Made by a program: the position numbers and the translations under genes. The notes under the pieces are model-generated. The model was not told the origin of the DNA. It did no database searches and saw nothing but the letters and a program-made list of their open reading frames with translations. Positions 24,029 through 36,066 of a DNA stretch of 64,000 nt are shown here, piece after piece; the stretch's first letter is position 1, and the number at the start of each line of letters is the position of its first letter. The stretch is from the NCBI GenBank assembly GCA_948567375.1, contig OX419757.1, forward strand, positions 69,633,836-69,697,835. The letters run 5' to 3'. Source of the stretch: Lunularia cruciata. Lineage: Eukaryota > Streptophyta > Marchantiopsida > Lunulariales > Lunulariaceae.

Positions 24029-27000
24029 CTAGCTGAACAATGCATCTTTCTCCATTTTACGTCTGATTTTGGGCCCGGGTAAAGGTGATTTTGGATCTAT
24101 TCCACATTTTTTCAGAAGCCTACCCCTAACTCCCAGATTAAGTGACTTCCCAGGTTTCTGGGCTACTCTAGGTGTTCTATTTGATAATGGGGCTGGAGAT
24201 ACTGCACTCTTCTTTTGACCGGAGAAGTTGGCACATTTCTGCCGCGTGCTCTGCAGAACATATCAATCAATTAAAGATCCTCGAAGAGTTAGCAAAACCC
24301 AGAGCTTCAAGATTGAAGATTCAGAAGAGATTGAAACTATGCAACGATCCACACAGGCATACCAAAGAATCTAGAGAGTCCACCAAGTTAGTGAGGAGGA
24401 AAAAGGGAACAAATATAAATACTATTCTACTTGGTAATGGTAAACAGCTATGACAAACTCTAGTCATATTTAACAAACCTTCTTTGCTTTGGTTCGACTT
24501 GAAGATGGAGAATCATCATCCACACTGAAATCTTCATCATCTTCGTCATCATCGGCTTCTTCTTGGGGGTCGAATTCTTCTTCATTATCTTCAAAAATCT
24601 TTATCACTTGATCTGGCTGCTAAGAGGTACGCAACTTCCATTAAAAACTTCTATGAAGAACTACCATATAATAATCACACTTCAGGTGATGGTGCATAAT
24701 GTCAGATACATGATTTCTTGATTCATCAGAAATATTATGTATTCTCTTATAGAAGATTGATAAAACTCTATAGAAGCTAAGTGAAGATTTTTATTTGGGG
24801 GTTTTGAAAGGTGACACAATCTGATTTGATCATAATAGAGACAACTACCATGCTTTAATATGTATGATGCTTTTGAAATACTTGAAATATCTTTTCCACA
24901 ATGACAGTTCAAAATAATACTCCGGAAGGAACTATTCATGAAGCTTTCTAAATAGAAGTTCCGGCTTAAACTTACCAGTCGCACTCCAGGATTGTCAAGT
25001 TTTTCAGATGAAGGTAGACTTAACTGTAGATCAAAACGGAAAAGTAAGAATCAGCTGGATTTCTTGATCAGAAGTCAGATATTGGGAAAAGTAAAAGTTA
25101 TTTTTTCTGAACACTTTGTTGACATGTGATTGATTAATTTCATTTTTGCTGACCTCACTGAAATTTGATGGAAGGTCACAGGAGTCGGCTAAGATATGGG
25201 ATGGAAACTCCTTCTGCAATAAAACGGTCCGTATTCTGAATCAAGTTAATATTCTTTCTTGGAAGTGTGTTTAATAACAGATCACATGTTTTGATATCTA
25301 AACTGCTTCTCACATACAATGGATGTACAGCTCATGCAACATAAGAAGGAAACTGGATGTACCAGTGCCCGTTGAGAAAGTTCTTCCACCAATATATGTC
25401 CAGTTTGAGCGATTTCTTTGGGGACTTCTGTGCTATCTTTCATCTGGAAGTCAGAAATAGAGTTTAGTATAAACAAAATAAAAATAAAAACTTCAACCCG
25501 ATTTAAACAAATCTAAGAAGCTGATTCTAAGAAATTTTTTAATCAGCATGAAATACAACTGGATCGGGTACTTGAAATTTAAAATTTAGAATAAACTACC
25601 TGGCGAAGCCAATAAGTTAACCATTTGATGAGACTATGGATTCCATGTCGTTCCCAATTGGTGACATCTTTAATATTAGTTTTTAGTAATTCCAAATAGT
25701 ATGCTCCTGACCGCCTGCGTCCACAACAGCAATATAATTTCACCATAACAATTTATTCAGATACGCTTTAGATTGTCCATTTCAACTATCAAAGCACAAT
25801 CCTCTAACAAATCGAGTGAAGAATGTAGAGCTTGAAATAATACTTAGTCAATCAGTAATAATTTTTATTCTATAGCTATATAGTTGTCATGTGTGATAAG
25901 GATGCGGGAAGTTTATAGGAATTGGAAAACTCACCACATTAATTCTTTGTAGAATGGAAATCGAAATTTGGATTTCACTTTTAATCTTTCCTCCATTTGC
26001 CATGTTTTCTGATGTGAAGGTCAAATGCATAAAATTTACTCGGAAATTTAGGAAAAAATACCAGCTACGGCTGATAAATATATTTTTCAAAGTAAAAAAT
26101 CAAGAGAAATTAAATTGAGGAGGATATATCTCAAGTTGCAACGATAAGTTATATCCCGTCAAAAAATTTCCTCCCAGTACTACCGAATCCATAGGGGTGA
26201 CAACGCAATGAGACCACCCACCTGGCCTGTATATCAACAATAATTCAATCAATTGATACACATATGATTAATGAACTCTAAACTCGTTCGAGCTGCAGTA
26301 GAATTTGAAACCACAGAAGTTTTTCTTACTTTCAACATAAAATCAAAATGATCAATTTTTAACTTCAGTTGTCATTAATGATAAAATACTCTCTTTGTTT
26401 TAAATACCATCAAATTGCATACATCTAACTATCTGCTTACCCCGTACAAAGTTGTATCTTTAACACGTAATAGCAGAATACTTACAGTAGAAGTGTGTCT
26501 CCTGCAGCTAATTCTAACTTTTGACATCCGCTTACTCGATCTGCGAAAAATACACTTGCCTGGAGAACTTGTAAAGATTAAACCTGGTTAGCAGCTGATA
26601 ATAATTTCGTGGTTCTGATGGACACATCGATCGCTCATTTTATGACGATCCGAACGCAATAAGGATCAACTCTAAAATAAATAAACAACTGTCTTATAAT
26701 TACATCAAAAGTGACCATTCGTTAAAAGGTGATAACTTGACATTTTGGGGAAAAAGGTGATAACCTGAGGAGACTTGAGTAAATCACTGCCAAGATCCTG
26801 AGTAAAGATTTAAATACCTTCGAGAACATTTTTGTGCTGTCTTTGTAAGGTTAAATTTGGACGAGATTCAGAAATCAAAATACATGAAACTCGGTCAACA
26901 AGAAGTCCGTTCACTTTACTTAATGATCTGTGTGGTGTCCAGACCACAATTCTCTGTGTCATGAGTCGCTGAATTAGGCACGGGGTGGATGTCCCTACTC

Positions 27001-30000
27001 CTTAGATGTAAACGAGCCCCCAGTTTACCAGGTCGTTTTGAACATTGCTCGATGGGAAGTCGATCGAGTTTTCAATGTTTATTTGACCTTCCGCGGAATG
27101 TTTACACATGTCGGGCCCGTAAGAGAATCGTGCATGGGTCGAGTGCAAGTAGGAGTGGCTTTATCTTTGTGCGTGCTATACACTGTAGGTATACCACATC
27201 AGGGGGAACTTACGGCTTCGGCAAGTTCAGCACGAAAAATTGGCAATCGTGGGCCATTACAATCCCAAACTCCTGCACTTGAGGAGAATAATAAGAGGAG
27301 CCTGAGATAGGAGTAAGCACGGGTTGGGTTCGCCGGTGTGTGGCAGGATCTCTGTTTACCGCCTCACCCAGTAAAAGGCAATGGCGACAGACTGTCGGTG
27401 AGTGAAAGCAAATACTGTCTCAAATGTGTCGGCAGAATAATTGACGCTTTTTACCAACCTATGGCCAATATCGTCGATCCTCATCCTAGCGGTCAGATTT
27501 CAGTCGAGTAAACATTCCATTCATAATCAGCGTCACCTCTGGGGGTACGTTGTTTCTGAATAAGACAATAGAAGAAACTTTCTATGCTTGACTCTCCGCT
27601 GGAATAGAACAAAAGAAGAGCAAATGGAAAATCGTACCTGCCTGTCGGAAGAAGCCCATTCTTCGAATGCCATTAAATTGCCGCGTGTCGGAGGAATTAC
27701 CAGAAACACCTTGCGTCCGCTGCCAGGAAATCATCCACGATACAATTATATAAAGAAAAACGCAGTAAAGAGCGTCTCTCAGGAGCTTGAAGCCATTAGT
27801 ATTAGTCTATTTCATATGACGACAGGAAGGCTGGCCATGGCCAAGTGGTGGCCACAACCACACTTATTTCTCGGCCGTCCCGGATATAAAGCAGCGAGGA
27901 AGTCCGCGGATGTCTTTCATTAGCTTTCCTAGCTTATTTGCATCATAAAATTTATGAATTGCAAGAAGGAACACCTGTCTTGCGTTCTACACCAGGAGGG
28001 AAAAGGACGAGAACATCACAAGCCCAATAAAATCCTTTGGAACTTCTCGACTACGGGACTACCGTAGCACACAGTACTCTCCACACACTTAGTATGGGCG
28101 TTTGCTCAATCAACTACTGGAGGTTGTAAGAGAACGAACACCGGGGTCGACCCTGGATTCGGGAAATAGCATGCTGAAGCATCTGCGGTAGAATTACGCT
28201 GAAATTGGAAGACTTCCCGACATCAGAATTCAGTATTATGCTCAGATGTCGGGAACGGGAATTTGTGTCAAACATACCTCAGAACGTGATACCAAACAGA
28301 GGAGCCACCAAAGTCGATGTGGAAGTCCATAAAGCTGCCTGCGGCGCTCATCAATGTGTACAGTTGGACCTGAAACAAGTTCGCCAGATTTAGTGCCTAA
28401 ATGGCCGCATATTTAAGTTAGAATAAAGTGCAGGTGCAATGCCCTCAAGAATCTCGTATTATTAGGACTAGGTAATTTGCCTAATCGTTAACCGAGCGTA
28501 TCTGAATCCTTCATATTACTTGTGTTGAAGGAGTCCATTTCCTGTATCTCCTAATTCACACTCTCCGGCAAGCTTGCAATTTCCCATTGGCATGGACTAT
28601 CTTGAGGCTTCAACCCAGGATGTTTTTCCCTGGATTTCCATGACGATTGATGGAATTGGAAAAGAGTCGAGGTCGGATGCTATTCGCGACAGAATATGAT
28701 TGAGAACGTATTTAAACAGTGGCAATCCAATTAGCTAATACACATGAATCCGGTTTCTCTAATATTTTCCTCACGCGAATCCTAATCCTTGGAAGTTCGG
28801 ACAGCAGGAGTCAATCTTGCAAGCGATTATGTTTCATCAAGGGTATCGACTTGTTTGACAGTTCTTTCATGAAAACAGTATGAGGCATGCGGCAGTAGTT
28901 TGCAGACGTTCTGTACTATCCTCTTGGTCGTGACTCAAATTCCCACGCGGCGTACTGTATGTGTTGACAAGGTGAAATCCAACTTGCCAAGTTGAGATTA
29001 TCGTATTACAGATTTGCCTGAATATAGCTAGCTAAGAGAAGTGAAAAAACTGGCCACTTGCCATGCTTTACAAGAACTCCAGTTCACTACAGGACGCTTG
29101 GTTGCACGGTAAAGGGGTCACCTTAGGAGACGGGGTTACAGAAGCAGGCCATGCCTTGTCGACTAAATCCAGCTCTTTGACCATATCTGGCGCCGAGACC
29201 TGCAATTGCGACGTTGTCAGCCTGTAGACTTTTCGGCAGTTAACGATTTCGGTGTGTGCCCGACGCGCGCGATGTAAGGTCGCTTGAAAGTTACAGAATA
29301 CCATCAGCAATCACTTCGAAGCCACATCAAGCGGATCCAAAGTCTAGACTGAACGATTATTTTCAGACAGTACATTCAGGGATTTCAACTCTGATCTAGA
29401 TGTTTTGCCATGCTGACATGCAAGCATTCACACTCCCTTGGACTCATATCCATAAGACGTGATCGAGTTCAACCATTGTTTCTGTCTGGCATCACGGTCA
29501 AGATTCATCGGAACATACGACAAGCATCTGCTTCCCTCGATAAGCTTTCCTAACAGTACCGGGGCCTACTGGAAGGGTTTAGATGTACCATTGTTTGGAG
29601 GAATGTATTCGCAAGATCCAATGAGACGACATTCAGCAATGGCTTTCTGGGACTTGGAGCTGCAAAATACTCAACCCATTCTTGCATGGTATAGATTGGG
29701 CCTTCTGACTGTGATTAAACGGTACACACAGCAGTCCCAAAATGTTAGTCTCCGTTTGGAACAAGAGCAATCCTAAGTGCCTTCAACAGATAATTGACCG
29801 TTGAACCGTCATACTTCACTCCATTCTGAAAATTAGCATTAGCTTTCATGATAATCTGAAGTGCTCTTTCTCATTATTTCTTGTGCGACAGGTCAATCCG
29901 TTCAGGCAGCCTCATGATGACAAGGTTACAAATGTCAATAATCGACGCAGTTAAATATGGTTTCTGAAACGCGAAATGAAGGAAAGCCTCCTCTACAAAT

Positions 30001-31436
30001 CACCAGTCCTTCCGAGGACTTACGGTCCATCTCCAAAGGAAATCCTTGAAATTTGGAGAGTAGAGAATTCTTCATTTCGTCCTCAAGCTCTGAACAAGTA
30101 TAGAAAAAAGAAAATCGGCCCGAAAGGATTCCTTCGGGCAGCTTACCTGAGTAGTTACATCGATTGTATTAATAAGCCGACTGCGACCTACAAGGTCTGC
30201 GATCCGTTCCACTGTCAATTCCCCTTCGGGCACTCTGCCAAGTTACCAGAATATAGTTAGGAAATCCGGCTTTCAGGCAAGTCTGCAGAAAAGCATATGC
30301 CCTACACACCTGCTTGATTTTGCCCGATAGACAGCATCAACTAGAATTCCGCAAGATATTGACCTCTCTATGCTAGCAATGTGAATAGATCCAAGGTAGA
30401 TATATTCAGGCCAGCCGTTTGACGGACAGCGTTCAGGTCTTCAAGTAGGCGGCTGCGGAGATTTTAGAGGGTGAACTGCTCCAGCTCTAGAAGATCCAAC
30501 GGCTAATGTAGGTAACTAACTATCTCAATTGCGACGAAGTCCGTTTTCAATTTCGGCCTGGGTATGGCAAGAAAACTTGCTCGTGCTCGTTTCAACTCGT
30601 GGATGAATTTTCAAAGCAAATACGGAATAGGTCTCAGTGAACCAAAAGCAACATTGAGATGATAAATTCTTTAACAGAATTGACAGGAGAATTGACCATC
30701 GTGCACGATTCTATCCTTGGAATGGAAAGGGTTATGTGCTTATGGGTATACAGGAAAGTACGTGGCATTTCCTGATTGAAAGTCACCATTCAATCGACCA
30801 TCTTATTGATTGACCATGGTTCAATATCCGAGGAATGATGAACTCAAGCGAGTTGACTAGAGTTCAAAGTTCCTAATCAAGTCACTTCCAAAGGTTTATA
30901 AACCCTAGAGAAGCCAGTCCAGCCGTGAGGACCCCTCAAGCTTCTGGCAGCAGATTCAGTCCAACGCATGCTGATTGAGGTGAGTCTAACTTAGTGCAGA
31001 GTAGCAGAAGACATCTGCTGATACCGCCACATGGTCCGTGATAGTTTGTTGCCTCTTAATGAGTCGTTTTCTACAGGTTAATTAGAGTAAGCAATGTAGG
31101 TACTGGGGAGCAAGAATGAACTGGTGAAGGAAGGGGAGGGGATCAGTTGATTTAAAAGAAAGTACACCTGATACCAAGAGCAGATGGTGGAACGTTGGAA
31201 CTCCGCACAACACATGGATTTCGGAAGCCAGTGGAACGGACATGATCGGCAAGTTCAGTTGCTCCAATATAATCCACGGTAAACTTTTCGACAGATGGCT
31301 GCTCCTCAAACTTAAGCACTGCCCGTGCCAACTTCTTATGCTGAACACGCAAAGAATCAGAGAAACCTGTGCTATCCAGGCGCGCATAATCGACTGGCAC
31401 CCTAGCCCTTTTAGAGCGCCGTGTAACTTGCTCCAT
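24029..31436 (-). CDS. JmjC histone lysine demethylase, KDM2/KDM7 (JHDM1) type
   Basis: Fifteen exons: 31436-31168, 30234-30147, 29708-29589, 29199-29122, 28369-28278, 27719-27638, 26559-26486, 26226-26128, 26003-25935, 25714-25600, 25443-25363, 25213-25154, 25023-24976, 24616-24479 and 24250-24029. Phases close and the product is 544 aa. The order matches KDM2/KDM7: [56 protein letters not shown], then the JmjC core. Iron ligands are H202, D204 ([14 protein letters not shown]) and H274 ([11 protein letters not shown]); K219 ([11 protein letters not shown]) should bind 2-oxoglutarate. After the core come [12 protein letters not shown], an acidic tract (about 435-458) and a basic tail. No PHD, CxxC or F-box is present. 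The Thr before the HxD motif in animal enzymes is Met199 here. Likely nuclear. Confidence 0.88.
26004..26127 (-). other. Probable U12-type AT-AC intron in the JmjC gene
   Basis: On the minus strand the intron would begin ATATCCTCCT, close to the U12 AT-AC donor consensus ATATCCTT. It would end CAGAAAAC, with a branch-like CCTTCAC (consensus CCTTRAC) whose A lies about 11 nt from the 3' end. This join gives QLEIWQMEERL, with exactly the four-residue spacing seen in KDM2/KDM7 (QLKIYNIEDR). An AT-AG alternative ending at the nearby CATCAG would insert an extra Lys. No GT donor fits the frame. Confidence 0.65.
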
Positions 31437-33400
31437 GACAATGTGCTCTACTTTCTTGCAGATTCTCGCGTACCTTGTGAGGATACCACAATCATGCCAT
31501 ACTTCCGGAAAGCTTCATTCGCAGGGCCAAACATAGTCCTTTCTAATTTGCTTGGCACCCCGGGGCCAAAGCTTTGAAGACAAAACAGATGACCTCTACG
31601 AAGAGAAGCAGCCGAAGAACCAGGAACTGAGAAAACGAAGAAGAACAATGGCAGGAGAAGCGAGAACAAAAAAATTCAAATAAATACGGGTAGGACAGAA
31701 TAGAAGCTGTCAACAAGGACAGATGAGCATGACAATGTATCAGGCCCTAGACAATGAACTGCAAATTTCGATAAGTATGTGCGCTCGAACAACAATTTTA
31801 GCGTTACAAAAAACATCACATAACGTCCGGAAGATTGCCCGAGAGAGAGGAGGAGTAAATAACAATCGCAAGAAGCTGTCAAATGTCTAAAAGTGCATGG
31901 ACGCAAATTCTCGCCATTGCACACTCGTCCATAATAAGAGTTTACACTGAACCAAATAGCGAAAGATCTGGGTCTGCCTGAGAACCTTAACGTGGTGCAC
32001 GAAGAAAAGATCCGAGTACAACAATGTTCATAAAGAGTGTTTCTACAAGCTAAAGCCGAATCGCGTCAGGTTTGGATGGAATGCAAAACAAGAATAGGAA
32101 CGAGATGAGGTTCGGAATGCAGATTTACCTCACCGAACCACAAGAATTCAGTCGGACTTTATAGACTTGACAAAATGAGGTTGGGTGTGGTTGATAGCTT
32201 ATCCGAACCGGCGAGAATTCAGTCGGACTCATCTACTTCATCAAAGTAGGTCTGGAAATGTAAGTTCCTGCAACCGAACCGGACAGAATCTTACTCGGCG
32301 TTTATTTACTTTACCATATGAGGTAATCTCCGGAACAGAACCGGCAAGGGTATACACAGCCTTGATATACTTCACTAAACGAGGTTTGGGACAGAACCCA
32401 ACCCAAAACACAAGAGTGGTTCGAACCGAACCAGATCCCACCCCAGTCAACCAAGCGCGCTGCCACACGGTCTCTCTCAGACTGGGCCGCGCGTGCGAGA
32501 TTCCATGGCTCTTTCTACCTCCTTGTTCTTATCTGGTTGGATGCATGAGTTAAGTAAAATCCTACGAAATCAGTAATAGTGAAGTCCCACTTGGGCTGCT
32601 CGAGTCTCCACGCTGGCCCACAACCGCGGCCGAATCGCGGAGACAAAGCGAACCCCTCCTTTAAAACTCCCCGGATTAAAGCACCCGTGCCACGAGGCTT
32701 TCAGGTGTGGTCCCGGACCTGGTCTCAGGACACCTGTCTGTCAAGGAGATTCTGACCTTCCGATGTGGGATGAACTTTACCGTGCTAAAGTACCAACATC
32801 TTCCAAGAACTATATAGCGTGGGTAGACATTAGAAACAACATTAAAAAGTTACCAACATTAGAAAATTTTACTGAGAAGCTCAATCTTATCTGATAAGTA
32901 GGAAAGTGGTAGGTGATCTTTCTATAGTGGGGAAAAGTCACCTCTTCTCTATTGGTGTGCATAAGGGTATGGAATGGCAGCGGTACGAGGAAGAATATAG
33001 GCTTTGTTTGGGTTTCCATCTATATCGTACAGGGGAATATTATGCAGACGTGTATACATCTGCCAATTAAAAATAAGACAAGTTATATTCATTCACAAGT
33101 ACATGATTATATCAAAGCATTTGTTAAAAGTACATGAACATTTGGATTAGTGTGCTGTATCTCCACAACCATGAGCCAAGCTGGAAATATGTTGGGAAGG
33201 CGGTACTTATCAAGAATAAAAGAATAAAGTTCTTACTGTGTTACCGATCTCTTCTCAATTGGATTTCTCTTCTGAGAAATCAAAATCGATTCGATCAAGT
33301 TTTAAGGTTAATCTAACAAGTTTCTCGTTTTTATCTCCAAAGCGCGAGTAGAAATGGAGTAGTAGAGTGACAAGAAGATGTCACTTGAATATAAATTATC
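31437..33400. other. Upstream region of the JmjC gene, no gene seen
   Basis: It contains the likely promoter and 5' leader of the minus-strand JmjC gene and a degenerate minisatellite (listed separately). The short frames show no recognisable domains. Confidence 0.45.
32125..32425. repeat. Degenerate minisatellite, period about 65-80 bp
   Basis: About four diverged units each contain 'ccgaaccggcgagaattca'-like sequence, then 'ggactcatctacttcat', then a 'gaggt' block. Unit length drifts, so the array is old. Confidence 0.5.
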
Positions 33401-36066
33401 TTTACTTCCTTTTGCAAACATGCAGGATCTTACGGATTATACAGGTATGGTGCTGAATTAATGCTAAAGACACTTCTTCCCTTGTTGAATTGTGAGGGTA
33501 CAGATATGGTGGTCGCAGGGTCAGAAAATTCTGGACGAGGAGGAAGGTTCCGTGCCCATACTGCTGCCCATGCTCCAGGAATGTCCCAATCTGGAAGCAT
33601 CATTACTTTAGAAAACGCTTACTTTCAACTGATCTAACTTCAACGTTCTCAATCTGCGTTGGAGGGCAAGGAGAACACTGTCAAGTAGAATACGTGAAAG
33701 AAAAGACGAACGAGTACATGGTGGTGCAACTGCAGGAAATGGAAAAGGACGAGGCTTTGATGAGGAAGGTGGAAAGCACAGGGCCCATAAACAACAGCCT
33801 CAGGATCCTCCCTAGAGATGAAGTCCAGAGAAATGAACTGCAACAGATGGGTATATGTTCGGTCGAGTGTTCCCCGTGTAGACGTGATTGGTGTTCTATG
33901 GTCGCCGTGGGACTTCAATTTCTATTTGCCCTTCTGCGTGAACTCAACACATGAGAAGGACATACGATGATCGAAATTCTTAATCAGAGTATGATGTGAG
34001 CGTGGCCTGGAAAACCACCATGGTTCCTCTCTTCCTCTGTGCCGACTTTTACATCAATCCATCCAAATAACCAAAGATCTTAACTACCTAGGCACAAAGA
34101 CAGTGGACCTTGTTCCCGCGGTGGCAATGGTAACAGCACCTATTTATGAGACAGACCGTGTAAGTATGGCACTCCATATCGGGTGGTCGAGAAGCTGTTA
34201 TCGCCCGTGTGGACAAGGAGACATATCCACGGCAAGGTTTGGAGGTATGCCTCTCCAGAAAACTCGATCAAACTCGAGGGAGCAACAAGACAATTCCAAA
34301 TTGTCGGACTATGTTATGGGTCCTTGCCAATAATCTAACAAAAGGTTTGATGACAATTCAATGATGCACATATATACTTGGGTAACAAAGCAATTTTGTC
34401 ATATAGCCAACTAACTAGTAACTGTACCATCGTTGCGTCAAACTCGATCTTTCAATTTCACCAATTTTGAAGGTTGTCTTACCAGAACGGTGATAAAGGA
34501 TTTCTAGATTGGCAACATATATTACCTCTTCCGCTGAAAAGGCCGTTCAAGTGTCCTCCTGTACCGCGCGTCCAGGAATGCACTTCAGTATATCCCGCAT
34601 GAGTTGTCCACAAGCTTCAATTTTCACCAGATTGGACCCTCAAACATTCCACAGGTTTACTTTCTCAAGCAACTTGGACCACCTACTGTACCTCAGTATG
34701 AGGTCTAGGAGCATTGACTCAAGCGTGGTCTGTTGGCCAGTTGTAAGCATAAGAGTACTCCTTGTACGATCTTCTGTTACCATCGCTTACCTCCAATCAT
34801 GATTGCAATAATCCCATTTATGGAACTATTCCATTGGTAGTTAGATACGGTCAGACAAAGGCAATTGTATTAACACGCAGAAGTGACAGTGAACGCAAAA
34901 TGTATTTATTCCTGCGCAGTGAACTTACCGTTGAGAATGCGGGGACAGCAATCGCATCTGTATGGAGAAGGGTTTAGCAGACAAAATACGAATCCCGTGC
35001 TTCTTGTTTTCATGTAGAGTTTCTTGCCTTTCAAGTGATGGAAAGGGAAACGAACAGTGAAGGCGGCTGGGAATGCCCATCAAGCCGTCCAACAAGAACA
35101 GAGGTATTTGGTATTCAATCTCTTTAGCATTTCTATGGCTGCGGGTAGAGAACATCACCTTCCAAGGCAACAAGACCATTCACTTTCCTTACCGTCATTG
35201 GAGTTATAAGGATATTCCGGTTCGTTCACCACAGTACTACTCCATGCCCAAATTCATTCAATGAGTTCTGGATCACCCGTTTGATGAACGGCATCTGTCC
35301 TCATTCTCTATATCCATGCCTAGACACCATTCTCTCCTGTCCTAACATAGCCGATGTCACATACAAGAGAGAACCAATGTATTGTGTGGCTTTATACCCA
35401 CGGTTCCCCACCCCCCCCACTTATACTTCAGGCTGCATGAAATTAGAACTTCATCGCTCTAATTCAACTTCATGCTGCATAGGACCATACATATTGACAG
35501 ATATCCAAGTAAAAGTTGGGCCGTAACTTGTATCTGGTAACAAACAAGAACTCCAATATAGGACTCGGAGGTCGCCCATCCAACCTTAGGTTTCATGATG
35601 CAAGAATCTGTTCTTACTAGAGTTACCTTCGTAAGCGCAATTCCCAGGCAGACAATGGGAAACCTCTGCCCTTCCAAAGCTCTAATCTAGGCTTTCAGTG
35701 CTCCTATGACATGAAATACGTAGTCTCTGATACTTCTTTCGTTTCGAATAAAGTGACAAGTGGTATCCTGAAGTGACAAGCTAGGGGTGATGCAGCCATC
35801 TGAAGCGGGAATTGAATAACCTGAGAAAAAACCAGCAAGGGTCTTCAGCAACTCCTCTACTGTCATTTTCTGTAAGTAGACGCTCAAGACTTCCGTCATC
35901 CGTCAAAAAGAATAGGTCGTTTGCGAACCACTTTTCCTTCATTTCTTCTGGTAGCGCAGAAACTTCCACGAATGAAATGCTCGAAATACCTGACAGAATC
36001 TCCCAAACTGTGCCGGCGTAAACTTATCATACACGCTCGTAGGATTTGCAATGTCAAATCATGTAC
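33400..36066 (-). other. Unassigned candidate exons, minus strand
   Basis: Several minus-strand stretches look like exons with plausible splice ends, but I cannot name the protein. At about 35.97-35.82 kb, SFVEVSALPEEMKEKWFAND leads on to LFFLTDDGSLERLLTE. LEGQRFPIVCLGIALTK ends at a GT donor near 35.63 kb. IQVTAQLLLGYLSI follows a CAG acceptor near 35.54 kb. HRNAKEIEYQIPLFLLDGLM lies at about 35.14 kb and MLPDWDIPGAWAAVWARN at about 33.6 kb. The leucine-rich helical pieces would suit a HEAT/ARM-type protein. I could not join them into one consistent frame, so this may be a pseudogene or a gene with exons I missed. Confidence 0.35.

Noticed and set aside
29761..29840. Open stretch [19 protein letters not shown] on the minus strand inside the JmjC gene
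   Set aside because: It has a CAG acceptor but ends at a stop, and the conserved JmjC sequence continues without it through 29708-29589. Treated as intron sequence.
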